A stretch of 64,000 nt of DNA. It comes from Sapria himalayana. Taxonomy: Eukaryota; Streptophyta; Magnoliopsida; Malpighiales; Rafflesiaceae. This document shows, in pieces, positions 23,030 to 34,519 of the stretch. The number at the start of each line of letters is the position of its first letter. Positions within the stretch are counted from its first letter, which is position 1. Below the pieces are notes generated by a model. That model had not been told where the DNA came from, made no database searches, and saw only the letters and a list, made by a program, of their open reading frames with translations. A program made the position numbers and the translations under genes. The stretch is taken from positions 682,039 through 746,038 of the forward strand of contig JAREIK010002450.1 in assembly GCA_029783825.1 (NCBI GenBank), written 5' to 3'.

Positions 23030-24620
23030 TGTAATACTCTATATGGCCCAGCATAGATACTCTTCAGGAGATCTCAACTCCTCAAAAATAAAGAATTGGT
23101 GGGTTAGATTTCTCTTATGGTCTTTTAGTTTTCTGCATTTGTGGAACTATTGTTGGTGTATTGGTGGAGGGATTAGAGAGAGTTGTCATTGAGGCTCTCC
23201 CTCACATTACTTAAGGGTCTTTTGGGGAGAGGTGAGAGTACCTCTAGGTATGGTTATGCTTTGGATGGTTGTACTGCATGAAATGAATTTGTGAAGTATG
23301 CTGCCATTGACAAACATATGCCAATGGTATTCTGAAGAGATACAAGGTATGCTCTTTGCTATTTGGATCTTGATCAAATATCACTATCTAAATATGATAA
23401 ATTATATGATTGCATGCTGAGCTTGGTCTTCCCAAGAATGGTTGGGTGGGTTACATGTGGTAGCCTAGGGGTTTCTTGCATAAATGGCTGGGTGATGAGG
23501 TAAGATCTGATAGAATGGATGTTCTTATGGCTGTAATATGTGCAATGGATGGGTTTCTATTTGTGCTAACTTGTAGAAATGAGATATAAGTAAGATTGGG
23601 TTTCTATGTAAAAGAATGCATTGAGGGGGGGGGGGGGGGGGGGGGTTTGATGTAATGCCAAGGCAGACTTTGAGAAGCTTTGGCCTGGCGGATTCTCATA
23701 TTTCTGTGGCCATTTTATATGATATTATTGTATGCTATGATGTATGATACGCTTTCAAAACTTATAATAACAAGCCAGGGTATCCAACAAAATCTATCTA
23801 TGAGACCAAATGCTCATACATTAATAGATGCACTTTGAAAGAGCCTTTATGGAAATTATGGCAATGGGTTGCTCCTTGGACCATATGCAAGGAACAACAT
23901 ATGCATTAATTATAGTTAGATTAAAACATATTGATGGAAATGAATGATTGCTAGGCCCTAATGTTGAGCTTCTCATGTATCTTGTCCATGTGAGAAGGTC
24001 ATGTATGGTGATTAGATGTGATAAAACAAATGTAAAGGTCTTGATTGTATGTATGATTTGGGAATATGAATGATCATGTACATGTATCTATGTATAGATG
24101 TGTTCGATGTTATAATTTATTTGTATCTATGTATAAACAAATGTAAAGGCCCCATACTATATTCATGAGGGAGAAACATGTAATTCATGCATGTATACTA
24201 GGAATGGTGAGATTTGTAATGTATGGGAGGAGTCCAAAATAGGGTATTTGAGTTGGGTCTATTCATGAGATTGCTTGACGTGGGGCCTATTGAATTTTTA
24301 TGATTGATACATGCTATTGTGTATGCTATTTGTTCAATATATATGGGGATTAGAAGAACCTCTCATCTCACAGCATGCTGGAAGGTCTAGAGGGGATGAG
24401 ACAAATTGGGGCATTCTAAGCCCCATATGTGTTAATATACATATACTGCCAACACATACATGAGGCACCATATACAAATTTATGGAGGGAAGTGATCTGG
24501 GCCCGATGAAAATAGATAATTAGAACATAAGAAGATTTAATTACCCCATCAAACACAATGAGGTATTGAGATTGTTCAAGGCCTACCAAATTGATATATT
24601 TTCCATCGCCGAAGCAAAAC
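23030..24620. other. Unassigned ~1.6-kb insertion between LINE ORF1 and endonuclease
   Basis: ORF1-like sequence ends at 23027 and endonuclease-like sequence returns at about 24640. The interval shows no recognisable domain. It starts TGTAATACTC, which would suit an LTR beginning, but no matching CA end or duplicate target was found. It contains a 21-G run (23625-23645) and words repeated internally such as 'tctatgtata' (24092 and 24127) and 'caaatgtaaag' (24029 and 24138). It could be a solo LTR, another non-autonomous element, or part of an unusual LINE. I cannot decide. Confidence 0.4.
23625..23645 (+). repeat. Homopolymer run of 21 G
   Basis: An uninterrupted run of 21 guanines sits in otherwise AT-rich, low-complexity-free DNA. 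Such a run can form G-quadruplexes. It may also be a base-calling or assembly artefact. Confidence 0.95.
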
Positions 24621-24639
24621 ATAATCCAAAAAAGTTAGC

Positions 24640-25190
24640 ATGGCTAATGAAGTTTAAGTTTAAGAGATTCAACTCTTTTAATTAATTTCATGTGCCACTA
24701 GAATGGTAGAATCATGGTGCTATGGAATAATCAAATCATTGAGATTTGCATGTTGTCTTCTACACCACAACATGTTTATCTAAGGGTTCAAGATAGGGTG
24801 AAAAGAATTAGTTTCAGATTGTCAATTTTTTATGGTCTCCATTTTGTAGTTAATAGGAGATCTCTATGAGAGAGTTTAAAGATAGAAGGAGCCTTTGAAA
24901 TTTCTCCATGGGGTGTCATAGGGGATTTCAACTCCTTATTTTTAGGACTAGACAAATTTGGGGGTAGAGTGGTAACAAACTATAAATATCAAGACTTTAT
25001 AGATTATGTTTCAACTCTAAGCCTACAAGATTTACCTTCACCAGAAAACTATTTTACTTGGGCAAGTAGTAGATTATCAAGTAAACTAGATAGAGAAATG
25101 ACAAATCACAAGTGGGCTAATATGTGTCTTTATGTCATCCCTGATTCTTGCCTCTATGAATTGTTTCTGATAATTGCATGATGCTTATGA
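24640..25190 (+). pseudogene. LINE endonuclease relic
   Basis: The frames read NGRIMVLWNNQIIEICMLSS, ISFRLSIFYGLHFVVNRRSL, then SPWGVIGDFNSLFLGLDKFG at about 24900-24960. WxVxGDFN is the conserved active-site block of L1-type apurinic endonucleases. The open piece 24969-25181 continues with YKYQDFIDYVSTLSLQDLPS and YFTWASSRLSSKLDRE, the SxLDR segment, whose usual form is S.LDR. The enzyme nicks target DNA to prime reverse transcription. The first part of the domain is missing or lies beyond the unassigned interval. Confidence 0.85.
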
Positions 25191-25399
25191 CCACAAAGAT
25201 GAGTATTCATGAAAGGAAGATTCTATTCAAATTCTATAATATGTGGATGTCTCATTAAGATTTCACTCCAATATTGCTCAATATTTGGTGACAAAATGTC
25301 CAAGGCTCTAATATGTTTAGCTAGTCAAGATTATAGATTTCGAAGAAACCACTTAAAAAACTAAATGAGAAACACTTTGGGCATATCAGTGCAAGGGTA

Positions 25400-26840
25400 T
25401 GTCTTGCTAGGAATATCATCCTTTCCCTTCAAAATAAAATATTGTAATCTCCCACTCCTCTCAAAGAAGTGATGAGGCTGCCCAAAGGATAAAAATAAAA
25501 AGCTGGAAGAATTTAAATTATCTTTTCTTAGGCAAAAGGTGAAAATAAATATTTAAGACAAGGTGATAGATGCAAAAAAAAATTTAATGCAATGACTAAT
25601 GCTAAGTTGCAAATGAGTAAGATTATTACAGTAATGAAAACTGATGGGAATTACACAACTTCATAGAAAGAGATTTCATATACTTTTGTTGAATATTATA
25701 GTGGCTTATTGAAAACTTCAATAGATAGAGTCAACATATGTGAAGAAATAATAACAAGTGGAAAGACTATACAAGATGAAGAACATAACAAACTATTTTT
25801 ATGTTTCCACTGGATGAGATCAAAAGTGTCCTATTCAATATGAGGAATTCAAAATCCCCTGGACCAGATAAATACATGGTAGAATTTTTTAAAAATTTTT
25901 GGAGTCATATTGGGAAAGATATTATAAATGCAATATGTAGTTTTTTTATTGTATGAGAATGTTAAGACAAATAAATCATGCAAACATAGCATTAGTCCCC
26001 AAGTCCTTACATGCTTCCTCACTAAGAGACTATAGACCAATATCATGTTGTAAAGTGATATATAAGCTTATCTCTAAGCTGATTGTTATAAGGCTGAAGG
26101 TGGTATTGACAGAATTAATAAACCCAACCCAAATAGTATATATAAAAGGCTAGTTAATATCTGATAATCTCCTCCTTGCACAAAGCCTAATAATGAGATA
26201 AGCAGGGAAGAAAGAATCTTCAAGATGTTTTTTAAATATAGATCTTTAAAAAACTTTTGATACAATTGTTTGGAAATTCTTGAAGAAAGTCTTAGTGGCA
26301 TTTAATTTCCTTAAAAGGGTTCATTGAATAGTCTTGGAATGTATATCCACAACATTTTTTTCAATAGCGATAAATAGACAATTTAATGGGTTCTTCAAAG
26401 ACAGAAAAGGATTAAGTCAAGGAGATATTTTATCTCCTTACCTATTTCTGTATGCATGGAATATATGTCCAATGAGCTTTTGAAAGCAACGAAATGTAGT
26501 CAATTCACATATCATCCAGGTTGTTCTTCATAAAGATGCCCCATCTGATGCATGTAGATGATCTTATAATTTTTTTTCTAGAGAGGATTCTTCCCCAATA
26601 AATGTCATATTGAATGTAGTAAAAGACTTCGCTATAATTTCTGGACTAATTATAAACTCTTCCAAATTGAATAACTTCTTTGAAGGAGTAGAAACTAAAC
26701 ATATGAAAGAAATGCTAGAAAATTTTAGATTTTTAAAGGGATCTCTCTAATTTATATTTCTTAGTGTTGCATTATCTTCAAATCGATTAATTACTATATT
26801 GTTTTCAGCTTTATTGTCTAAAATAACTTTGGCTATTCAC
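25400..26840 (+). pseudogene. LINE reverse transcriptase relic
   Basis: Blocks in order are: NSKSPGPD-like text near 25850 (NSKSPGPDKYMVEFF), ANIALVPKSLHASSLRDYRP near 25980-26040, VYIKG then LISDNLLLAQ near 26140-26180, FSIAINRQFNGFFKDRKGLS and QGDILSPYLFL near 26360-26450, and HLMHVDDLIIFFSRED near 26540-26590. The last is the catalytic box, usually FADDL. Here VDDL retains both aspartates. Stops and frameshifts separate the blocks. The assignment to a plant L1-type LINE follows from this series and the upstream endonuclease. Confidence 0.88.
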
Positions 26841-26849
26841 CAATGGGGA

Positions 26850-27640
26850 ATCTAAAATTCGTTTAATTGTGGGTAAGCTAGAACTCTTACCCATAGTTAT
26901 TCAAGGCATTGAAGTTTACTGGTTCTCAGTATTTCTCTTGCTTTCATCGATAATAAATGCAAATGAGAGTGCATATAGATGTTTTTTATGGGGTGGCCCC
27001 ATAATAGAAAGATATAGTCCAAAAGCCTCATGGGAGAAAGTATGGATGCTCACCACTTAAGGTGGGCTGGGTATCCTTTATTTATCTATTTGGAATACAT
27101 AATTTTTAATTTAAATATTAAAAAGAATCAATAAGAAGGAGAACTCACTTTGAATAAAATGGGTCCACCAATTTTACTTGATTTCCCAAAATATTTGGGA
27201 ATTTCAGATTTCCAAAGATGACTCCCCCTTCTGGAAATCCTTGATTTTTAACTAAAGACACTCTAGTTGATAAAGCAAGAAGCACAAAAAAGCAGAGAAA
27301 TTACTCACCCAATTGGGGTGAGGAAAGAAATATTGTCTCCAAAGCTTATAAATTTTTAATGGGAAGAAGTTTACAAATGGAAGGAAAGCATGGACAAGGA
27401 ATATTAGGTTCCCCAACCATATTTCCAAGCCTGCTGTTTTTTTATGGATAGCTAAATATGGAAAGATTAAAACTAAAGACCAGTTGCATGTAGCCCCAAG
27501 GAACATGGATTGTGAATTTTGATCACGTGTAGAATCTCTCAATCATATTTCTCTTCGATATGATTTTTCTAAATAGATTTGCTAGAACTTAAAAATATGG
27601 ATTAGAAAATCCCAAGCAAATGGAATCCATATCAGCTTGA
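26850..27640 (+). pseudogene. LINE C-terminal region (RT tail and zf-RVT-type domain)
   Basis: Near 26866-26930 the frame reads GKLELLPIVIQGIEVYWFSV, matching the RT tail before the zinc-binding region. Near 26975-27050 come CFLWGG and ASWEKVWMLTT, like 'FLWGG...ISWDKVC'. Near 27370-27560 the frames give GRKAWTRNIRFPNHISKPAV then FLWIAKYGKIKTKDQLHVAP and ESLNHISLRYDFSK, matching 'FLWLALRGKLSTKDRL...ESLDHLFFECPFS'. Metal-binding residues are partly lost. Confidence 0.78.
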
Positions 27641-30403
27641 TTCAAGTGCATTAAGGCCCATTATATTGCCAATATGCCTAATAATATCATATGAAAAGCC
27701 ACTTTTTCTACAACAAAATATTATATTTGGAGAGAAAGGAATCGTAGATGGCACGAAGAAAAATCACAAGCATATACTATTCTTCGAAAAATCAAAATAG
27801 AAATCTATATTGTATTTAGTAGTGAATGTAATAGTCTAAAAATTCTTTAGGTTGTATAGAATATTTGATATTGAAATATTATTACTTATCAAAAATAAAT
27901 AAAGAGAACTTTCTTTTAAATATTGATCCCATTGAAATTGTATTAGTAGTTTTGTCAACCAATAGTGAGACAACACATTTTTAGTAGATAAGATAATTCA
28001 TGATTTTGGTATGACTCATAGATCATAGGGTTGTTCCAATTTATTCATATAATGTAAGTGTAAATAATTTAATTTATGTTGGGTTTAGATACAAAAAAAT
28101 ATTTGGATTATTGTTAGAATGCTATTTTCTCTAATGGCATTAGATAAATAGAAATGATTTTGGTATTATTCATATAATGTATATTTAAATAAATCATGAT
28201 TTTGATTATCACCATTGAGCTCATCCCAATGATTGTCCTATCATAGTTATTCCCTTGGCACTTTACCATCGAGATAACAAATTATTTCTACTTAAGTTTT
28301 ATTCATAAGTCTACATCTTTTGGCAACATATCTACTGCCTTTGAAGGCTGCTTCGTATAAATATTTTTTTTCTGGCCATAGGTCTCAAAAAGACCAAGAA
28401 CTAATATAGTTTAAAAGCATTTAAATTTTTAGATTTGTAAGTGTCATGCTCACATAATTAACATACATTTCTTTCAAATCTTATTAATGAAACCATATGA
28501 GCAAAAGAAACTCAAAGGGCTATCACCATCTTTGTTAGTCACAACAACTCATGATGTCTTATGAATTACCTATCGATATTCTTCACAATGATGATGAAAC
28601 TCTGATACTAAAGATTAAACTCTTAGGAGAATGTTCTATAAAACATTCATATCAATTGAGAATCAATTCTTTTAAAGTATGTATAATGGAGTAACATATA
28701 AAATTATTCATGCTTTTAGTTTCATGAGCATCATATTTAAAATAATTAACATACGTCAATTTTGGGTTTTAACGTACATGTTTGTCTTATGCATCAAGGT
28801 CAAAATGACTATCACTTCCTTCCTACTATATGTAAGAGTGGTCCTCTTGATTCACCTATCTCCATCCACCATGCTAATATATGCCTAAACCAACAAATAG
28901 TCAAAACTTTATTTCAAGTTCTATTTAATTACTATTTCTATTAATTTTTATTTTATAACATAAATCAAAAATATTAATGTATAATAAAACTATTCATACA
29001 TCACATAAATCATAATAACACAAACCCTAGACTTCAATTTAGACTAACATTAAAAAGAGATTCAAATGAGGAAAATGAAAAAAAGTCTCATGAATCTCAA
29101 GTTTTTAATGACATCCCTCATCATAATTTAGAATACAAATCCTAATCTCAAGCTACTTTGGTTTAATTTTTGAATCCACCCTAGAGAGGAGGTTTAAAAT
29201 TCATACTCTCAACTCAAGGATTTAGCTTTTGTCTTGAGTCATTTGCTTGCTCATGGATCCCATAGAGAGTTTGAAATTTCTCCATAGGGTTGTTGTACTT
29301 TTCTTTTGGTCTCATAGTGTGAAGATGAAAGAAAAAGCATTGTTTTTAATCTCTCTTTTTTTTATTGCTTTTAAACTCCATAAATCTAGCACTTATTTGA
29401 GGAGAAAGTTGTAGCTTTTGAAAGATGTTGACTTTGGCCTTGGTTACTTGAGCTTGAGATCATGGCTATGAGAAGTAGTCATAGCTTTATAATGCCTCCT
29501 AACCTTTTATTGACATAAAATTATCATGTTATGAAGTATCTATGACTTATGCATTTTTTCAATGTAATAAAAAGTTGAGGCTTTGTGAATGGACTATGAC
29601 TTTGATCTTTTTTTGCATCAAATGGCCATGGAACTAGGAATGGCTACAAATTTAGCTTTGATTTTTTTTTTTTTTTTTTTTTTGCATCAAATGACCCTGA
29701 CATTGGAAATGGTCATAGCTTTGACAATTAGCCCATACATTTAGGTTGCAACTTTACCTTCTCTAGAAGGTAAGAATCATGACCTTGAAAGTGATCGTAC
29801 TTGAATAATATTTTCTATAATATTGTATATCCAAAATACTTGACACTAATAAGTATTATGAGTTTAGCCTGAGTGGGTTTGACACCGTAACTTTATATAT
29901 CCCAATTCGTGACTTTGGGAAAAATAACTGCTCTCACTTGAGAATATAAACTCTATGTAAAGATAAAGTTGTGATACTAGAAGTAGCCATATTTTTAGCA
30001 TTAGTGGGGTACTATATTACTATGACTTGAAATTAATATCATAGTTATTTAATTGTTATAAGAAAAATATAGCTATGATTCTAAAGAAATATCACATACA
30101 AAAAATATGTTACATAATTAAAGAGTTATACTAATGAGGTGGTAGAGTCATGAAATATAAAGATTATCACAACTAAATATGTAGAGTTTTGGTCAAGAAT
30201 GAATGCTAAAACTACTCAATGAACCACATATCACCAAGGACACTAATTATCTCTAAAAAATATAATAATTTAATGACTTTATCAAAATCAACAAAAACTC
30301 CAAATTCGTAAAATCAATATAATTATGGCTCATTTCATGCTTTTCACATCATTTAATATCATCTTAAATACATAATAATGTTTAATATTTTATATGCCAA
30401 ACA

Positions 30404-31239
30404 AACTCTCATACTAAAATTATTGATTATCCTAGAGTAATTATTTTCTTTCTTGATAAAAATATATTTTACATCAATTCAAATAAAATATTTTTTCAAT
30501 GATAAGGTTTGGGTATAGTAATTTCTCAATATAGTGGAGCAACTTATTTTTTATAGACATATAGATAGTTGCAAAGTTGTTTGAGTTTTATGACTATACA
30601 TATGGGTAAGTTAGGTGCCCGCAATGGTTTAGGTGACCAATATACTATATTTATTATATCACGAAAGAGAAAAAAAATATTTTTGAGTTACCTCCCAAAT
30701 AATGCTATGTTTAACTTTTGTAGCAAGAACATAAATACTTTATCACCTTTATTAGTGATCTCTACTCTTCTTTTTTGTTTTTTTCTTCCATTTTATATCA
30801 ATGGTACTTTTTTTTTGGGGCTTCTCTCCTTGGAACTTGAATGTTGTAGCTTTAAAAAATATCATGGCTTCTTCTTTAGTTCTAGCCTAGCCCTTCTCTT
30901 TTTGAATCCCTACTATCATAACATTGAGCATATCTGTAGCTTTTTTTTTTCATTGACCTTTAAATGGATACTTGCTTTATATAACACCAAATTTGTGGCA
31001 CTATGCTCAACCACAACTTTGTCTTTGAGCTTCTAAAAGGTAATTTCTTTCTCTAACACCAAAGTCATATTACTATGAACTAATGTAGCTTTGTCATTTA
31101 GATTATGTTGTATAATTTCTTCCTATAATATAAAAGTCATGACACTATGCTCAACTATGACTTTGTCATTGTTCAAATCCTCCAAAAATTCTATATCACA
31201 CATGTAATGCTTCACCCTTTTTTTCATTTATCTTAGATT
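30404..31239 (-). repeat. 3' untranslated region of Athila-like element with GTCATGAC-type array
   Basis: Between the integrase end and the 3' LTR (minus-strand order) lies about 830 bp without recognisable protein. At 30840-31170 a degenerate tandem repeat (unit roughly 85-90 bp on the plus strand: 'taacaccaaagtcatgacactatgctcaactatgactttgtc...') recurs three to four times. The same kind of words form arrays in the LTR copies. Tandem repeats in the 3' region are known from Ogre-type and related gypsy elements. Confidence 0.65.
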
Positions 31240-33920
31240 TTACTATTTTTTTTTACTTCACCATGGAAAACCCAGAGGGAATCACAAATATTATTTCAAA
31301 AATTAATACTATCGAGATTTCAATTTCCTTGAGAACAACTTTAGCCAAGAATTAAAAATTAGTACTTTTTTTCTAACTTTGAACACTCTCCTTTGTAGAA
31401 TCTTATCATGATATTGTTTTATTTTATCTTTATAAATTGAGTTGTTATACGCTTCATTTCTTAACTCTTCCAATTTATTTATTTGTGTAACCCTTCTTTC
31501 CTTTGTATCCTTCAAATCATAATTTAACTTTTGCTAGTACATATTTTATCTTCATATTTAACTGACAAGTGGCAAGACTTTCCAAATATGGATTGAAAAA
31601 AAGAAAATTCCTGATGTCTTAAAAGTAGTTCTATAGACCCATAGTACCTTCTTTAAGCATTGAGTCCAATCTTTCCTATCAAATTACCTATTATCTCCAA
31701 TATTATTTTTATCTTCCTGTTTGAGATTTTAGCTTAACTATTTATTTTTGGATAATATGAAATTACTCTTTTATGCTTAGTTTCATGTTTTGCCAAATAT
31801 TTTCTAAATATCTGGTTATAGAAAGGTTCCCTCCATTACTTATGATACATCATAGTGCTCTAAATTGGTTATAAATATTTTTGTGTAAGAACTTAGATAT
31901 TGTCTTTGCATTTTTTTTATGCTATTATCATTTCCACCCATTTTGATATATAATTTACTTTTAATAGAATATATTATTTCCTACAAGATATCAGAAAAGA
32001 AGCCATAAAGTTAATTCTTCATATATCAAAGTTTGTAATTCTTGGTTGAAGTTCAATGAGATCTCATGTTGGCTATATATGTTTCCCAATCATTGGTATC
32101 TATTTAACTATATTGCCATTCTTTAGCAATCTCATAATAATAATGGCCAAAAAATTAGATTGAAATATCTTTTAAGCAATTATATTTTCCCAAAAAAATC
32201 CTCTATGTATAGGGATGAGTGACATTTGAAAGTAATCACTATTTGCTCACTCCTAGGAATATAGTTTCTTATAATCTAATTAACATGTATTTTGAATAAA
32301 AGTGAAATATGCGAAAGATAATTCTTCACATCATGAATACATTTTTTTATTTTGATGCGACATGAAATATGGGAGTAAAACATCACATGAAAAATAGTTA
32401 GCAAAATGAGCATACCATGGAAGTTGAGTCTCTAATATCAAAACTTGCTCATTCGATAAGTTTTTGAAATTATAGCTTCTTCATTTTTTTTTATCCCTAA
32501 GTTTCTAACATGATAAATGATCAACCATCATATTATTACTTCTCTTCTTATTTCTGATTTCAAGATCAAACTATTGGAGAAGATGTTTTCACCTTATCAG
32601 TCCTAGTTTCACTTGTTTTTGTCATCAAGTAATGCACCACTCTGTTATCAATATAAACCACTACCATTACTCTAAGAATAAATGAATGGAATTTGTCACA
32701 AGACAAAATTACAACTAACATTTTTTCCATCTTTGTATAATTTACTTGGATTTCCTTCAAAGTAAGACTAGCATATTAAATTACTCTAAAGATTTCATAC
32801 CACTTTTGTCCTAATACAACTCCCAAGGCATATACATATGCATCTCACATAATAAGATGTTCTTTCCATCATGGTACTATCAAAATTGGACATTCAAATA
32901 ATTTTCTCTATAATTCTTCAAAAGCATCAATGTTTTTTCTATCAAAGGCAAATACCATATCTTTCTCCAATAATTTAATAATAATTTCATAGTTTTTTGA
33001 AAAATTATGGATGAATTACTAGTAAAGCCCTATTTGCCCGGGAAAACTCCTCACCCCTTTGATTGTCATCAAAAATGGTTGGATTTTAAGGATAAACACT
33101 TTTGCATCATCATCCTCCAATCTTTTATTGGAGACCGAATGTTCCAAAACTATTCCTTTGTTAACCATGAAGTGACAATTTCACTAGTTTAAGATAAAGT
33201 TTCTCTCATTGCATCTTTTCATTATAACTTCTAAGTTATGAATGCTTTCTTTTTAATAATATATGTAAACTAAAAAAATCATCTATGAATATTTCTATTA
33301 TCCTTTCTTTAAGATCAAAAAAGATGATACTCATGCATCTCTAAAACAATGCTATTGCATTACAAATACCAAACAATATTCTTTTAAATGCAAATATCTT
33401 ATATGGGCAGGTGAATGTCATATTTTCTTGATATGTAGATCAATCAAAATATAATTATAACCTAAATATCTATCTAAAAAATAATAGAAAGTATCAAAGG
33501 AGATTGTGTCTAATATTTAATCCATAAAAAAGATTGGGTGATGATCTTTCTTTGTTCCTTTGTTCAATTTTCTATAATAAACACACAACACCATTTGGTT
33601 ATTACATGTATGGAAATCTTTTCATAATTTGCTATCTTCATCACCATAAACCCTTCTTTCTTTGGCACAAGATGTATTGGGCCACCCATGGATTATCAGA
33701 TGGGTATAGTATAAATAATACCTATGTTGTGCCATTTCACAATCTTCTTTTTTATGTCTTTCATAATTAAATTCAACAATTATTGGTTTTCAATCATTAG
33801 CTTCATTTCTTCCTCCATAAGGATGTCTTGCATACATGTTGATGGGTTGATCCATTTAATATTATGTAGTGACCATATGATAGTATCCTCATAAATTTTT
33901 TTAGATTCACCATTATGGTT
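31240..33920 (-). pseudogene. Athila-like pol relic: RT, RNase H, integrase
   Basis: Reading the minus strand from 33920 downwards: INPSTCMQDILMEEEMKLMI near 33830 (RT lead-in 'SP..CMH.I.LEE'), GFMVMKIANYEKISIHVIT near 33640, and TFTCPYKIFAFKRILFGICN near 33400. EIFIDDF follows, with the RT catalytic box at 33278-33289. Near 32566-32760 EIQVNYTKMEKMLVVILSCDK is the RNase H block. Near 31750-31830 IISNGGN is the integrase block (usually ISDGGSHF). Finally 31309-31515 reads INKLEELRNEAYNNSIYKDK and KKVLIFNSWLKLFSRKLKSR, the integrase end of Athila-type elements. The frame is heavily broken. The catalytic Asp of the integrase block reads Asn. Confidence 0.88.
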
Positions 33921-34519
33921 CCCATTCTATTAGTAATTGTCATTCCAAAGCCATGACTTTCTCAAAACTCATAACACTATTAAATATTGTATCTTTGATG
34001 GGTGCCATTGCTTTTAGGTTGGCTATGACTTTCATTTCCTTTGCTATGACCTTGTTCTTTAATTTTTCAAGATATATTTTCTTAGATCCTAACATCTCTA
34101 CTTTTGCTACAACTAAAAGAAAAATCAAGGTTTCACCTAGTGCTATTCTTTTTTATTTTATTTTTTTTTATCTATATATATTTATTCATTATCCCCTAAT
34201 GAAATGTTCATAAATTTTTTTTGATTCTTTTCACTCATTCACTTCTTATTTTTTCTCAAATAATAATCGTCTGCATTAGTTTTTTGCTTTAAATCTTTAA
34301 GAAATATATTAAAGTTTTTTTTGAGTGATTGGTTATACATGATCTTTTGATTTATTATTTTTTGAGGTCTGAGGTATGAGCTTAATCCCATAATTTTTCT
34401 CTGTTGATTGGTGGGCTGAAAAAAAACAAAGAAAGAAAGTACAAAGCATAACATATTTACAATCCAAATAGTACATCAAGATAAGCTATTGGATCTTGAA
34501 AAATGATTTAAAATTACAC
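33921..34519 (-). other. 5' internal remnant of Athila-like element; no gag seen
   Basis: This 600-bp stretch joins the 5' LTR to the RT lead-in. No gag, protease or convincing primer-binding site is recognisable, although normal Athila elements carry several kilobases here. I infer a large internal deletion. Short open frames present are low-complexity and unconvincing. Confidence 0.5.

Larger units (their letters stand above)
18538..27897 (+). mobile_element. L1-type LINE with 17-bp target-site duplication, interrupted by hAT copy 2
   Basis: The flanks AATAAAGAGAACATTCT (18521-18537) and AATAAAGAGAACTTTCT (27898-27914) match at 16 of 17 positions and mark the insertion into the Athila 3' LTR. 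Between them, on the plus strand, are an ORF1 relic, an apurinic-type endonuclease, an RT and a C-terminal zinc-binding domain. The 3' end ATTATTACTTATCAAAAATAAAT is the kind of short A-rich end seen in plant L1 elements. Without the hAT element and one duplicated target it is about 6.5 kb. Confidence 0.9.
18409..30403 (-). repeat. 3' LTR of Athila-like element (copy B), split by a LINE
   Basis: The LTR sequence proper is 18409-18537 and 27898-30403. Read on the minus strand it begins TGTTTGGCATATAAAAT and ends near CATAATA. The two parts join into one repeat similar to copies A and C once the LINE is removed. The array at 29390-30010 has repeated words such as 'tagtcatagcttt' and 'ctatgactttgatc', with a T-run at about 29658-29683. 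No open frame of interest. Confidence 0.82.

Noticed and set aside
23025..24516. Solo LTR from TGTAATACTC with ATAGA flanks
   Set aside because: ATAGA recurs at 24512-24516, but the preceding bases are TGAAA, not a CA end, so the evidence is too weak for an LTR call.
30569..31036. 155-codon plus-strand open frame
   Set aside because: It lies antisense in the 3' region of the Athila-like element, is rich in Phe/Leu/Ser from T-rich DNA, and overlaps the minisatellite.
31240..33920. Endogenous pararetrovirus or other integrated virus
   Set aside because: LTRs, RT-RNase H-integrase order and integrase domains are those of LTR retrotransposons. No movement or coat protein was recognisable.
33953..34213. 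86-codon plus-strand open frame in the Athila 5' internal region
   Set aside because: Antisense to the element, hydrophobic because of T-rich DNA, and without recognisable motif.
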